Origin: Sepioteuthis lessoniana
Taxonomy: Eukaryota; Mollusca; Cephalopoda; Myopsida; Loliginidae
DNA length: 64,000 nt
Assembly (NCBI GenBank): GCA_963585895.1
Contig: OY757947.1
Span: forward strand, 38,353,450 to 38,417,449
Direction: 5' to 3'
In this document: positions 42,696-55,654 of the stretch, piece by piece
Layout of the letters: every line of letters begins with the position of its first letter
Numbering within the stretch: position 1 is the stretch's first letter
Translations under genes and position numbers: made by a program
The notes under the pieces: generated by a model
What the model saw: only the letters and a program-made list of their open reading frames with translations
Databases searched by the model: none
What the model was told of the DNA's origin: nothing

Positions 42696-45600
42696 CGAGG
42701 GTTAAGTTATAGTAAGTATTCTTCCATGTTTACCTTTAACTGGGATATAGGGCATGTCAAATGGGATTAGGGATAGCAAACTAGACTAACATTCAAAAGT
42801 GAGTTTGAGTCCAACTGGGTGTAGATTGTTCTAATTCCATTTACCATAAACGGGTACAAGGGTTAAGCTATTGTAAATATTCTTTGCTATTTACCTGCAC
42901 TTAGGATATAGGGCATCTCACGTTGGGTAAGTGTTAGTAAGTCAGACAAACAAACCTTGACAAGTGAGTTTGAGTCTCACTGAATGATGTTTCTTCTAAT
43001 TCCATTAACCATTCCCGTGTACAAGGGTTAGGCTAATGTAAGTGTTCTTTTCTTTTTACCTGTGGTTGGGATATTCGGCATGTCAAATGGGGTTATAGTT
43101 AGAAATTAGACTAACATACCTTCACAACCGAGTTTGAGTCTCACTGGGTGTAATTCATTTCTACTTCCATCAACTGTAAACGGGTACAAAAGTTAAGCTA
43201 TTGTAAGTATTCATTGCTATTTACATGTAGTTGGGATATAGGGCATCTTGAGTGGGGTTTGGGTTAGCAAGCTAGCTTAACAAACCTTCACAATGGGTGT
43301 AATTTTTCCTAATTCCATTAACCATGCCCCGATACAATGGTTAAGCTATTGAAAGTATTCTATGCTATTTAGCAGTAGCTGGAATGGAAAGCATCTTAAG
43401 TTAGAAATATAGACTAACAAACCTTCACAAGTGAGTTTGAGTCCCATTGTGTGTAGTTTGTTCTATTTTCATTAATTATTAACAGGTAATAAGGGTTATG
43501 CTATTGTAAGAGGGGTAAGAGTTAGCAGGCCTGACTAATAAATATTTAAATGTGAGTATGACTCATTTCGTGTACTTTGTTCTAAATACATGAACCATAA
43601 ACGGGTACAAGTGTTTAGCTATTGTAAGTATTCTCTCTAATTTACATTTAGTCGGGATATGGGCCATCAAGTGGGCTTTTAGTTAGTATTCTAGGCCAGT
43701 GAACTTTCGCAAGTGAATTTGAGTCTCATTATGTGTAGTTTGTTCTACTTCCATTAACTACTAACCGGTACAAGGGTTAGGCTATTGTAAGTATTCTTTG
43801 CTGTTTGTCTGGATTTAAGATATAAGGCATGTCAAGTGGGGTTATAGTTCGCAAGTAGATTAATAAACGTTTAAAAGTGAGTATGGGTCTCATTGAGTGT
43901 GGTTTATTCTACTTCTATTAACCTTGCCCGGGTACAAGTGTTAAGGTATTGTAAGTATTCTTTGCTGTTTATTTGTAATTGGAATATAGGGCATGTCAAG
44001 TGGGGTTATTTTAAGCAAGCTACACAAACAAACATTCACAAGTGAATTCGATTTTCATTGTGTGTAGTTTGTTTTACTTCCATTAACTATTAACAAGTAC
44101 AAGGTTAAAGCTATTGCCAGTATTGCTTGCTAATTACCTGTAGTTGGGATATAGAGCATGTGAAGTTGGGTTAGCAAGTTATACAAACACACGTTACTTG
44201 TGCTTTATAGTCTCATTTCATGCACTTTGTTCTAATTACATTAACCATAAACGGGAACAAGTGTTAATCTATTGTAAGTATTCTTTCTCATTTACCTGTA
44301 GTTAGAATAAAGGCCATCTCTATATCAGCAAACCTTCACAGGTGAGTTTCAGTCTCATTGTGTGTAGTTTGGTCTACTTCCATTAACTATTAACAGGTAT
44401 AAGAGTTAAGGTATTGTAGATATTCTTTGCTATTTACCTTTAGGTGGGATATAGGGCATGTCAATCGAGTTAGGGTGAGCAAGTTAGACTAACCAATTTT
44501 CACAGGTGAGTTTGAGTCTCATTGGATGTTGCTTCTACTAATTCCATTAAACCATACCCTGGTACAAGTGTAAAGCTATTATAAGTATTCTTTGTTAATT
44601 ACATGTAGGTGGAATAGAAGGGATCTCGAGTGGGGTTATTGTCAACAAACTAGACCAACAAACCTTCAAAAGTCAGTATGAGTCTCATTTCGTGTGGTTT
44701 GTTCTTATCTCATAAAAAATAAACGGATACAAGTGTTAAACTATTGAAAGTATTCTCTCTTATTTACCTTTAGTTGGGATATAGGCCATCTCAAGTAGGC
44801 TTTATTTCGTATTCTAGACCAGTAAACCTTCGCAAGTGAATTTGAGCCTCATTATGTGTAGTTTGTTCTACTTCCATAAACTACTAACCGGTACAAGGGT
44901 TAGGCTATTGTAAGTATTCTTTGCTTTTTGCCTGTACTTGGGATATAAGGCATGTCAAGTGGGGTTATAGTTAGCAATAGACTAATAAACGTTTAAATGT
45001 GAGTATGAGTCTTATTCAGTGTAGTTTGTTCAACTTCTATTAATCTTGCCCGGTTACAAGTGTTAAGGTATTGTAAGTGTTCTTTGCTGTTTACTTATAA
45101 TTGGGATATAGGGCATGTCAAGTGGGGTTATTTTAAGCAATCTATACTAACAAACCTTCAAAAGAGAGTTTGAGTTTCATTGTGTGTAGTTTGTTTTACT
45201 TCTAGTGAGTTATAGTCTAATTTTATGCAGTTTGTTCTAAATACATTAACCATAAACGGGTACAACTGTTAAGCTATTGGAAGTATTCTTTCTTATATAA
45301 CTTAAGTTGGGATATTGGCAATCTCAAGTGAGGTAAGGGTTCGTAACCTAGACTATCAAACCTTCACAAGTAAGTTTTAGTCTCATTAGGTGTAGTTTGT
45401 TCTCATTCCATAAACTCTAAGTGGGTACAAGTCTTAATATAATGTAAGTATTTTTGCTATTTGACTGTAAGGGCATGTCCAGTATGTTTTTTAGCTGGCT
45501 ATCCTAAAAAACCTTCACGAGTGAGTTTGAGTCTCAATTCGTGTAGATTGTTCTAATTAGATTAAAAATACCCAGTTACAAGTGTTAACCCATTGTATGC

Positions 45601-48600
45601 ATTCTTTTTTTATTTAACTTTAGCTGAGATATAGGGCATGTCAAGTGGGGTAAGGGTTGAGTCTCATTAGGTGTACTTGGTTCTAATCTTGAGTGGGGTT
45701 GTAATTAACCTGCGAAACCAGCAAACCTTCATAACTGTGTTTCCGTGTCATTGTGTGTAGTTTGTTCAACTTCCATTAACTATGAACAAGTGTAAGGTTA
45801 AAGTTATTATAAGTATTCTTTGCTATTTACCTGTAATTAAGGTAGGGCATGTCAAGGGGGTAATAGTTAGCAAGCTAGATAAACAAACCTTCACAAGTGA
45901 GTTTGGGTGTACTTTGTTCTAATTCTATTAAACATAAGTTGGTACAAGGGTTAAGCTATATTAAGTATTCTTAGCTATTTACCTGTAGTTGGGATATAAA
46001 GCATGTCTTGTGGGGTTATAGTTAGCCAGCTAGATTAACAAACCTCCGCAAGTGTGTTTGAGTCTCATTGGGTGCAGTTTCCTCGAATTCAATTAAACAT
46101 AAACGGGTACAAGGTTAAAGCTATTGTAAGCTTTCTTTCTTATCTACCTTCGGTTGGGATATAGGGCAACTCGAGTGGGGTTATATTTAGCAAGCTAGAC
46201 AAATAAAACTTCACAAGTGGTATGAGTCCGATTGTGTGTAGTTTGTTTTAATTCCATTAATCATAAACGGGTACAAGTGTTAAGGTATTGTAAGTATAAT
46301 TTGCTATTTACCAGTAGTTAAGATATAGGGTATGGCAAGTGGGTTATAGTTAGTAAGCTAGACCTGAAAACCTTAATAAGTGAGTTTGCGTCTCGTTGTG
46401 TGTAGTTTGTTCTTTTTCCATTAAACATAAACGGGTATAAGGTATACGTTATTGCGTGTATTCTTTCTTTTTTACTTTGTATGTCATCTCGAGTAAGTTT
46501 ATATTTAGCAAATTAGACCTAGAAAACTTCACGAGTGAGTTTGCGTCTCATTATGTGTAGTTTGTTCTACTTCCATTAACTATGAACAAGTACAAGGTTA
46601 AAGATATTGTACCTATTCTTTGCTATTTACCTGTAGTTGAGATATATGGCATGTCAAGAGAGGTTACGTTAGGAAGCTCTACACACAAACCGCAGAAATT
46701 AGTTCGAATCTTATTGGGTGTAGTTTGTTCTATTTCCATTTACTATTACCGGGTATAAGGGTTAAGCTATTGTAAGTATTCTTTGCTATTTACGTGTAGT
46801 TGGGGTATAGGGCATGTCAAGTGGGATTATTTTATCAAGCTAGACTAATGAACGTTTAAAAGTGAGTATCAGTATCATTGTGTGTATTTTGTTCTACTTC
46901 TGTTAACCTTGCCCGGTTACAAGGGTTAATTATTGTAAATATTTTTTGCTATGTGCCTGTATTTGGGATATAAGGCATGTCAAGTTGAGTTATGTTTATC
47001 AAGCTACACTAATAAATGTTTAAAAGTGAGTATGAGTCTCATTGTGTGTAGTTTGTTCGACTTCTATTAACCTTGCCCGGGTATAGTATTTTTTACTTCC
47101 ATTAAAAATGAACAAGTACAAGGTTAAGGTTATTGCCAGTATTCCTTGTTATTTACCTTTAGTTGGGATATAGGTCATCTCAAGTTAGCAGTAAATCTTC
47201 ACAAGTGAGCTTGAGTCTCACTGTCTGTAGTTTGTTCTGCTTCCATTTAATATTAACGAGTACAAGGGTAAAGCTATTGTAAGTGTCCTTTGCTATTTAC
47301 CTGTAGTTGGGATGTAGGGCATCTCGAGTTTGGTTGCAGTTAGAAGGATAGACTAATAAACGTTTAAAAGTGAGTATGAGTATCATTCGGTGTAGTTTGT
47401 TCTGATTCTATTTACCTTGCACAAGTATAATTGTTAAGGTATTGTATGCATTCATAACTATTTATTTGTATTTAGGATATAAAGCATGTTAAGTGGTTTT
47501 ATTTTCAGCAAGCTATACAAATAAACCTTCACAAGTGAGTTTCAGTCCCATTGGGTGTACTTTGTTCTACTTCCATTAGTAATTAACTGGTACAAGGTTA
47601 AAACTATTGTAAGTATTCTTAGCTATTTACCTGCAGTTGGGATATAGGGCATGTCAAGTTGGGTTAGGAATAGCAAGCTATACTAACAAACATCAGAAAT
47701 GAGTTTGAATCTCATTGAGTGTAGATTGTTCTAATTCCATTACCATAAACCAGTACAAGGGTTAAGCTATTCTAAGTATTCTTTCTTCTTTACGAGTGGG
47801 GTTATAGTTAGCCAGCTAGACCTGCATACCTTTCCAAATGAATTTGAGTCTCATTGGGTGTAGTTTGTTCTACTTCCAATAACTATTAACAGGTATACGG
47901 GTTAAGCTATTGTAAGTAATCTTTGCTATTTACCTGTACTCGGGATATTCGACATGTCAAGTGAGGTTATAGGTAGCAAGCTAGACTAATAAACGTTTAA
48001 AAGTATTAGTTTCATGGGTGTAGTTTGTTCTAAATACATTAACTATAAACGGGTACAAGTGTCCCGCTATTTTAAGTATTCCATGCTATTTACCTTTAGT
48101 TGGGATATAGAGCATCTCGAATAGTGTTGTGGTTAGAAAGATAGACTAATAAACGTATAAAAGTGAGTATGAGTATCATTGGGTGTAGTTTGTTCGAATT
48201 CTATTTACCTTACACGAGTACAATTGTTGAGGTATTGCATGTATTCGTTGCCATTTCTTTGCACTTGGGATATGGAGCATGTTAAGTAGTCTTATTATTA
48301 GCAAATAATACAAATAAACCTTTACAAGTGAGTTTCAGTCCCATTGGGTGTACTTTGTTCTACTTCCATTAATAATTAACAGGTACAAGGTTAAAACAAT
48401 TGTAAGTATTTTTTGCTATTTATCCGTAGTTGGGATATCGGACTAGTCAAGTGGGGTTAAGGTTTGTTAGTTAGACATACAAAACTTCACAAATGAGTAT
48501 GAGTCTCATTGGTTGTACTTTTTTCTAATCTTATTAAACATACAGAGGAACCAGGGTAAAGCTATTGGAAGTATTCTTTGCTATATGCCTATATAGTTAG

Positions 48601-50204
48601 CAACCTAGACTAAAACCTTTATAAGTGAGTCTCATTGGGTGTTGTTTGTTCTCCTTTGATTAACCCTAAACGGATACATGTGTTAAGCTATTGTAAGTAT
48701 TCTTTCTTGTTTAACTTTTAATCGGGATATAGGACATCTCGCGTGAGGTAAGTGTTAGCAAAGTCGACTAATAAACCTTCACAAGTTAGTTTGAGTCTCA
48801 TTGAATGTTTTTTCTTCTAGTTCCATTCACCATACCGCGGTAGAAGTGTTAACCTATTGTAAGTATTCTCTGCTATTTACCGTAAATGGAATAGAGGATG
48901 ATTCCTTGAGTGGGGTTATAATTAACAAGCTATACTAACAAACCTGAACAAGTCAGTATGAGTCTTATTGGTGTAGTTTATTGTAATTCCATTAACTATT
49001 TACAGACACAAGGGATAAGCTATTGAAAGTATTCTTTGCTGTTTACCTGTAGTTGGGATATAGGGCATGTCAAGCTTGGTTAGGGTAAGCAAGCTATTCT
49101 AACAATCCTCAGAAACGAGTTTGAATCTTATTGAGTGTAGATTGTTTTAATTCCATTACCATAAACCGGTACAAGTGTTAAGCTATGTTAAGTATTCTGT
49201 CTTCTTTACGAGTGGGGTTATAGTTATCCTGCAAGATATGCATACCTTTCCAAATGAATTTGAGTCTCATTGGGTGTAGTTTGTTCTACTTCCAATAACT
49301 ATTAACAGGTATACGGGTTAAGCTATTGTAAGTAATCTTTGCTATTTACCTGTACTTGGGATATTAGGCATGTCAAGTGAGGTTATAGGTAGCAAGCTAG
49401 ATTAATAAACCTACAAATGTAATTATGAGTTTCATGGGTGTAGTTTGTTCTAAATACTTTCAGCATAAACCGGTACAAGTGTCTCGCTATTGTAAGTATT
49501 CAATGCTTTTTACCTTTAGTTGGGATATAAAGCATGTCAAATGGGAGTAGAGTTAGCAAGCTAGACTAACAAACCTTCACAAGTGAGTTTGAGTCTCATT
49601 GTGTGTAGTTTGTTCTAAATCCATTAACTATTAACAGATACATGGGTTAAGCTATTGTAAGTATTCTTTGCTATTTACCTGTAGTTGAGATATGAAACAT
49701 GTCATGTGGTGTTATATTTAGCAAGCTATACTAAAAAAACACAAGTGAGTTTGAGTATCATTGGGTGTAGTTTGTTCTAATTCTATCAACCATAAACGGG
49801 TACAAGTGTTAAGCTATTGAATGTATTCTTTTTTATGTACCGTTATTTGGGATATAGGCCATCTCCAGTGGGGTTAGAGGTAGCATGCTAGACCAGCAAA
49901 CCTTCATAAGTGAGTTTTAGTCTCATTGTGTGTAGTTTGTTCTTCTTCCATTAACTATTAACAGGTACAAGGGTTAAGCTATTGTAAGTATTCTTTTCTA
50001 TTTAGCTGTAGTTGGGATGTATTGCATGTCAAGTGGGGTTATACTTGGCCAGCAAGATTGATAAACCTTCAAAAGCGAGTATGAGTCTCACTGAGTGTTG
50101 TCTGTTCTAATTCCATTAACCATTAACGGGTAAAAGTGTTTCGCTATTGTAAGTATTCTTTCTTATATACCTTTAGTTGGGATATAGGGCATCTTGAGTG
50201 ATGT

Positions 50205-51462
50205 TAGGTTGGTTGGTTGGGTTTTATGGCATATCAATCTTTGTAGGTTGTTTAACGCTAAATCCGTTTTTACGCAAATAGTGAGTTCTGTTTCAAACAA
50301 TTCAGTTTAGCATGAGTACACTGTTTCATCATCATCATCATGTCGTGCCACCAGCACGAATATCCCTTACCCTCTCTCGCCACTTCTCCCTATTATTCAT
50401 CGCCTCTGGCAGGTCTTCAGGGTTACATCCTGTGTCCTCACATAGCTGCTGTATGTAAGTTCGAGCGGGTCGTCCTGCTTTTGCTTGGCCATATGTGGGG
50501 GTCCATTGTCAAAACCATATCTATTTCAAGGTTTTCAGTTTATTCAGACAGTTCTAATTCACCTAATTCAGTTTAATATAAGTATAGATTTTGTTTATAC
50601 ACAGTTAAATGTCAAAACAATTCTATATATAACAATTCAGTTTCAATGTCAAAAACAGTTCCAAGTCAATTAATTGAGTTTAGCATAAGCACACAGTTTA
50701 AATGTAAGTACATTTTAATTGTCAAAAACATTTCTATTTCAAACTATTCAGTTTAGTTAAACAGTTTTATTTCAAACAATTCAATTTAACATAAGTACGC
50801 AGTTTTTTCTATTTAACCCATGGATAATGCCCTATCAGTTGCTACCATTCCGGGCCAGTGTGAACCTGGGAGCAATGGCAATGAAGAGGTGCTCTGCATT
50901 CCCTAAAGCCCCACCAACACTGGAACCTCACCATGAGATTTTTAGTGTCATATCCAGGACACTCGTTGGGGGTTCTTACCCCTCTTCAGGGGTGCAGTCG
51001 GTGTATTCTACAGTCCCATACACAGAGTTAAATTTCAAAACAGTTTTATTTTAGATAATGTAGTTTAGAACAAGTTCACTGTTTAGACGTCAAAAACGTT
51101 CTATTTCGAGCAATTCAGTTTAGCATAAGTCCACAGTTTAGATGTCAAAACAGTTCTATTTTCAACTATTCAGTTTAGTATAAATACGCAGTTTAAATGC
51201 AAACGACAGTAAAGTCAAGAAATCATGGTTTAGTTCTATTTAACCCATAGATAGGACCCTTATCAGGTGCTACCACTGGGCTGAGTGGATCTAAGGGCGA
51301 TGGGAATGAAGGGGTACACCGCATTTCCCAAAGCTCCAGCATTATTGGAATCTCACCGTCAGATTGTTTAGTGTCATATTCAGGACTATCGTTAGGAGTG
51401 GGGGGTCTCACCCCTCTGTAGGGGAGCTGTCGGTATATTCTACAGCTCCGGCCGACTGGACA
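50205..51462 (-). mobile_element. G element inserted in the satellite, copy 5
   Basis: Starts with 'ggttggttggttgggtttta' and ends 'ccggccgactgga'. There are minisatellite stretches and two heads, with the first head ending near 51016. The satellite text breaks at 'cttgagtgatgttag' and resumes with 'catgagtgaggtaagtg', giving a short target-site-like duplicate TGAGTGA. A LINE 3' fragment is nested at 50326-50505. Confidence 0.85.
50326..50505 (-). mobile_element. LINE 3'-end fragment nested in a G element
   Basis: CAT repeats followed by 'gtcgtgccaccagcacgaat' and 'gtcttcagggttacatcctg', matching the 3' ~180 bp of the LINE at 35494-36655. It is more diverged than the two larger copies. Encodes the last ~55 residues only. 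Confidence 0.9.
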
Positions 51463-51620
51463 TGAGTGAGGTAAGTGTTAGCAAGCTAGACTAACAAATC
51501 CTCGCAAAGTTTAAGTGAGTTTAAGTCTCATTGGGTTTAGTTTGTTCTAATTCCATTAACCCTACCCGGGTACAAATGTTAAGCTATTGTAAGTATTCTT
51601 TATTATTTACCTCTAGTTTG
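51463..51620 (+). repeat. Last satellite monomer after the G element
   Basis: 'gttagcaagctagactaac' to 'gtaagtattctttattattt' resumes the 168-bp satellite; the array ends here. Confidence 0.88.
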
Positions 51621-52249
51621 AATCGCCTTGAGAAGAATTCACTTAAAACCAAACGCCAATATTCGTTATTCCATGTATCCTGCTGTGAATTTTTGAGACT
51701 TATAATCTTAATGTCTCCATCAATCCATGAGATACTACTGTTATAACAAAACTTACTTGCAATTGCATAATATATGCGTATTGGCGTTCTGCAGTTCAAT
51801 CAAAAATATAGTTTGCTGACAGGTTTATCTATTTTAGCCTGAAGTATTGTTTTCGTATCTATTGATTTCTTTTTAGAAAGAATATTTTAGTAGCAAATAA
51901 ATTCTTTAAAAATAAAGAAACAGGATTTTTTAAAGTTATTTACAAGATTTAGTTTAACAATTAACTTGTTTGAATAAGAAATGAAAAATAATTTGATTTT
52001 TGTTTTCACTTTTAATTAAACTTTCCTTTCCCGTTTGGCAACAGAGAAGGAAGTCCTCCTGAGATGTGCAAATCATTTTGATTTTTTTTCTGCTAATTTA
52101 TTTTCTTTAACATTTTTTTTTTTTTTTTCATATTCTTTTTTTCGATTGATTAACTTGTTTTCGACTTTAATATTTTGTCAGATTATATTCTGACTATAAT
52201 TTGAAAACATTGTTTTGATTGTAATATTTTTTCATTTTATTAATTCGCA
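51621..52249. repeat. AT-rich block, partner of 54840-55095 and 39420-39525
   Basis: 51830-52060 is collinear with 54870-55095 ('agaatattttag', 'atttagtttaacaatta', 'acaacagagaaggaag' against 'acaacagagaaaccac'). 52145-52255 matches 39420-39525. Unknown family; two small frames lack domains. Confidence 0.7.
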
Positions 52250-52790
52250 TATTAAACATTCTAGGTTATTTAATGCCAAATCCTCTTTATACATATATAT
52301 ATATATATATATCAACTATATATGATTTGCTTTGCTTGGGTTTTGTGATTTATCAACCAGTGTAGGTTATTTAATGCCAAATCCTTTTTTATACATATAT
52401 ATTTGATATATATGATTTGTTAACTTAAGTCAACAAAGTTAAATAGTTCCAAGCGTTGCTATGTATCACTATCAATTCAATTAAACACCAGTCATTAATA
52501 TGTACTCAGTTAAATGATCAAGCAGTTCTATTTCAAACAATTCAATTTAATATAAGTCATTTGTTTGCACATAGATAGGACGCTGTCAGGTGCAACCACT
52601 CCAGGCGAAAGTAGACATGGGAGCGATGACAATAAAAGAGTACCCCGCATTCCCCGAAGCTCCAGCATTGCTGGAACCTAGCTATCAGATTGTTTAGTGT
52701 CATATCCAGGACACTCGTTGGAGAGAGTCTTACTCCTCTGCAGAGATGCAGTCGGTGTATTTTACAGCCCCAGCCGGCTGGGATATGTAA
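52250..52790 (-). mobile_element. G element, copy 6
   Basis: Two start motifs ('ggttatttaatgccaaatcc' at about 52263 and 52366), a (TA)n at 52291-52312, and a head from about 52565 to 'cagccccagccggctggg' at 52782. The body is shorter than in other copies. Confidence 0.8.
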
Positions 52791-52859
52791 TTTTAAATAA
52801 ATAATATATATCATCCTGTAGTTGTTTTTAATTAGGTAAGTTGTTCTAATATTACATTA

Positions 52860-53190
52860 AAACATAAATACTAGCAACCGGAAGGTACCCATGTTTTTGC
52901 TAGTTTATCATAATGGAGATTATCTGTCTTTCTGTAACCGAAACTACGTCACGACCGATGTCACATTTCCCTTTTGTCATTTACGTTTTATTCTTAGTAA
53001 TTATTAAATAATCCCTTAATCGTAATTAGCATCTTATTTCTTGTCTATGTTACTTAAAGTCCGAGTTATAAATTCGTTTAAAATGCTGCAATGTTTGTTA
53101 TTTATCACGATTGTAGTTCAAATGCGCTTACGGTGATATCGCAGTCCAGTACGTTGGCCACTACGCCATAGGGGCCCACGCACTGCAATG
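52860..53190 (-). other. Possible tRNA-headed SINE or promoter patch
   Basis: Minus strand 53175-53150 reads 'ctatggcgtagtggcc', a good A box, followed about 45 bases later by a weak B-box-like 'catttgaactacaa'. Toward 52870 lie 'caaccggaag' (ETS-like) and 'ctacgtcacg' (CRE-like). It could be a third SINE family in one copy, or a host promoter. I see no second copy here. Confidence 0.35.
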
Positions 53191-53264
53191 AATGTGATAC
53201 ATCACTGAGAAATAAAGATTTACATCATAAAAGGTAAGGATAATTTGCGTGCTGATTTTGATAA

Positions 53265-53605
53265 AATGGTTTGGTTTTATGGCATATCAACCATTGTAGT
53301 TTATTTAATGCCAAATCCATTTTATACAAATAAACAGTTCTATTTCAAACAATTCAATTAAGTCTAAGTACACAGTTTACTTCTATTTGACCCATTGATA
53401 GGACCCTATCAGGTGCTACCACTCCGAGCTAGAATTGACATGGGAGCGATGATAATAAAGGGGTACTCTGCATTCCCTAAAGCTCCAACCTTACTAGAGC
53501 CTCACCATCAGATTCTTTAGTGTCATATCTAGGACACTCGTTGAGTGTTACCCCTCTTCAGAGAAGCAGTCGATGTATTCTACAGCACAAGCCGACTGGG
53601 CAGAA
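53265..53605 (-). mobile_element. G element, copy 7, short form
   Basis: 'ggttttatggcatatcaacc' start, one body unit, and a full head ending 'caagccgactgggca'. This compact version shows which parts are essential: end motif, one unit, head. Confidence 0.85.
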
Positions 53606-53942
53606 CAAAATGGGTTTTAAAGAATAATTTCTTGGTGGGATTGATTTCTAATTTTTTTGTCTTTTCTCGAAAGCTATTAAACGCATAGTTTTTTTTAATT
53701 GTTTAATTTTCTTTTTAAATTTGAGTAGCTGAATTACATTCTCAGTCTCAATTAGTGTAATTAGCACTCGGAAAAAAATAATTGGTATAAAATATTCTCA
53801 AGTTGGTTCATTCATTTTTTTAAATTAAAAGCAGAAAGTATATTTTCTAGAGCACCGGCAAAAGAATCCATCAATGTTTCGTTGAAACCCAAGTTCATTT
53901 CCATCTCACATAAGATTTCGGTGGTCTATACTTCTCTGTTCA
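53606..53942. other. AT-rich stretch, nothing identified
   Basis: No gene, RNA or repeat boundary recognised. Confidence 0.5.
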
Positions 53943-54022
53943 GGGCGCCTCGGGTTGTGTAATGGTTCGCATGCTAGACTAGAAAACCTGCACGAGCGAG
54001 TTCGAGTCTCATTAGGTGCCCA
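53943..54022 (+). repeat. tRNA-like element, relative of the satellite core
   Basis: GGGCGCC at 53943-53949 can pair with GGTGCCC at 54015-54021 like an acceptor stem. Between them are an A-box-like 'gttgtgtaatggttcgc', then 'atgctagactag', and a B box 'cgagttcgagtctc'. The same order, weathered, makes up the satellite monomer core ('gttagcaagctagactaac', 'gagtttgagtctcattg'). The D and anticodon arms do not fold cleanly and no anticodon can be assigned, so it is not called as a tRNA gene. Probably the head of a SINE or a tRNA relic. Confidence 0.6.
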
Positions 54023-54830
54023 ATTCATACGGCCTTGTGCCACATGTAAGCAAAAAGCTTAGTAAATTAATACATCTCTGTTCATTTGCCATTAAAAGAA
54101 ATCTCGCGGATTATAAACCAAGATTTCTTTCGTTCTGGAAGGGTAGCAGAAAACGATGGTGGGATTTCCTGGGGGTTAGAGAATTGATGAATACTTTTAC
54201 ATGTGCTTTTTGCTTGACTAGAAAACAAATATTTATCTTGTTCTAAGGTTTTATTAGTCACACCCCCCCACACCATCTTCGGAGAAAAATTTATAAATCA
54301 AAGTTTATCATAGAGAAGATACATAATCGCACAAGTCTCAATCAACAACATTTCTTTTTGTAAGGAATTTGAAAACGTTTCGAGAAGATTTTTAGGTGGC
54401 AGTCCGAAGGGATAGAAGCAATTACTCCCTTATTTTGTTCGAACAAAACTTAAATTTTAAACTGTTTAAAAAATAAAGAAAATGACCGAAAGTTACTTTT
54501 ATCTAAATTGTTGAATGTATTGTTAACTTTTCTGTATAATTCTTTGGTAAATTATTTTAAAAAATCACCTTGAATTTTCATAAATGTCACAATTCAGTAA
54601 GAGAATATTCAAATTTATTTCGACTGATAAAGTTGACAATGAATAAAATAGTTTTTTTTACAGTTTTCATAGTCGATAAACATAAATAATGAAAGTTCAG
54701 TAAAATATTTTCCTACCGAAATTGACAGAGATTTCGTAGAATATATATTTAATTCGATATATACATTATTAAATAATTGACAAAATTTACTTACTTAAGA
54801 GTGGGTAATAGGCGTGCATTAATGTTCAAT
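54023..54830. other. AT-rich intergenic DNA
   Basis: The overlapping opposite frames at 54016-54276 have no recognisable domains. Otherwise A/T-rich. Nothing supported. Confidence 0.45.
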
Positions 54831-54839
54831 GTAGAACTT

Positions 54840-55095
54840 GGAGTGGCAGCAAGAATACAGTTTTCAAGCAGGTTCGTCTGGTTTAGCCTGCAGTCTTCTT
54901 TTCGTATTTATTGACTTCTAAACATAAAGAATATTTTAATGCAAAAAAATACAAGGAATTAAGAAGCGAGATATTTTTTCTTTTGAATATCATTTAGTTT
55001 AACGATTAATATGTTTGAATTTAAGATGAAAAAAATATTTTGACTTTTGTTTTTAATAAACTTTGCCTTTCCCCGTTAAACAACAGAGAAACCAC
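54840..55095 (+). repeat. Dispersed block, partner of 51800-52060
   Basis: Same landmarks in the same order as the earlier block. Both end at a 'caacagagaa' point after a 'tttgcctttcccc'-like stretch. Confidence 0.65.
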
Positions 55096-55654
55096 CTTCT
55101 CCAGACATGTGCCAATGATTTTGTGGGCGAAAGACAAGAAAAATCAACAACCTCGACAAAGGGGGCGAGCCCTTTGTGTGATCTGCAGAAGGAAAGATAA
55201 ATCTTAGATACAACTTTAGCTCGAAAGATGTGCGAATAATTTCCATTTTATCTTTTATTATGTGTCCGAGAAACTTCATTTTATCTTTTGAGAACTCGCC
55301 CTTCTCATTCCCTGTAAATAATGCGTCCTGCAGTCAATTTAGTATCACTAGGACGCACGGTTTTTGTAGATTTCTCGGCTAGAAATATGTATAATGTTAT
55401 CTATAGGATACTCTACTTCTTCTAGTCTCTCCATTATTCCGTTGGAAGATTTCCGGTTTGGAACTGATTTCAAGTGGAAGCCAATTAAAACTATATCATC
55501 CAAACAGTGTCAGAAATTCGATAAGAAGTTTGGATTCTTCTTCCATAAGGATTTACCAAAAACCTGAATTTTCATCAAGTTTGCTAAATATTTTGGTATT
55601 ATTAAATTTGACCAAGTTCTCATGAACACTTCTCATTGACTGCTTTGTTAAATA
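55096..55654. other. Unassigned stretch
   Basis: 55320-55560 is less AT-rich and appears unique in this window. Broken frames on both strands give no domain I can name. It may be an old exon or transposon remnant. Confidence 0.35.

Larger units (their letters stand above)
39680..50204 (+). repeat. 165-170 bp satellite array with tRNA-like core
   Basis: Roughly 55-60 monomers in head-to-tail order. Each has 'gttaagctattgtaagtatt', 'ttgggatatagggcatgtc', 'gttagcaagctagactaac', 'gtgagtttgagtctcattg' and 'taattccattaaccataaac'. Landmark spacing near 42730, 42897 and 43066 gives a monomer of about 168 bp. Divergence between neighbours is high (many point changes and truncated units), so homogenisation is weak. 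The GTGAGTTTGAGTCTCAT part forms a T-arm-like stem-loop and resembles a B box. Non-satellite insertions inside are listed separately. No coding. Confidence 0.92.

Noticed and set aside
39680-51620. CRISPR array
   Set aside because: Repeats are long, diverged and contiguous without unique spacers, in an animal genome.
53943-54022. Functional tRNA gene
   Set aside because: Acceptor-like ends pair and the boxes exist, but the D and anticodon arms do not fold properly and no anticodon can be assigned.
55320-55600. Possible reverse-transcriptase relic
   Set aside because: A DD-containing phrase appears on the minus strand, but neighbouring motifs do not support any retroelement family.
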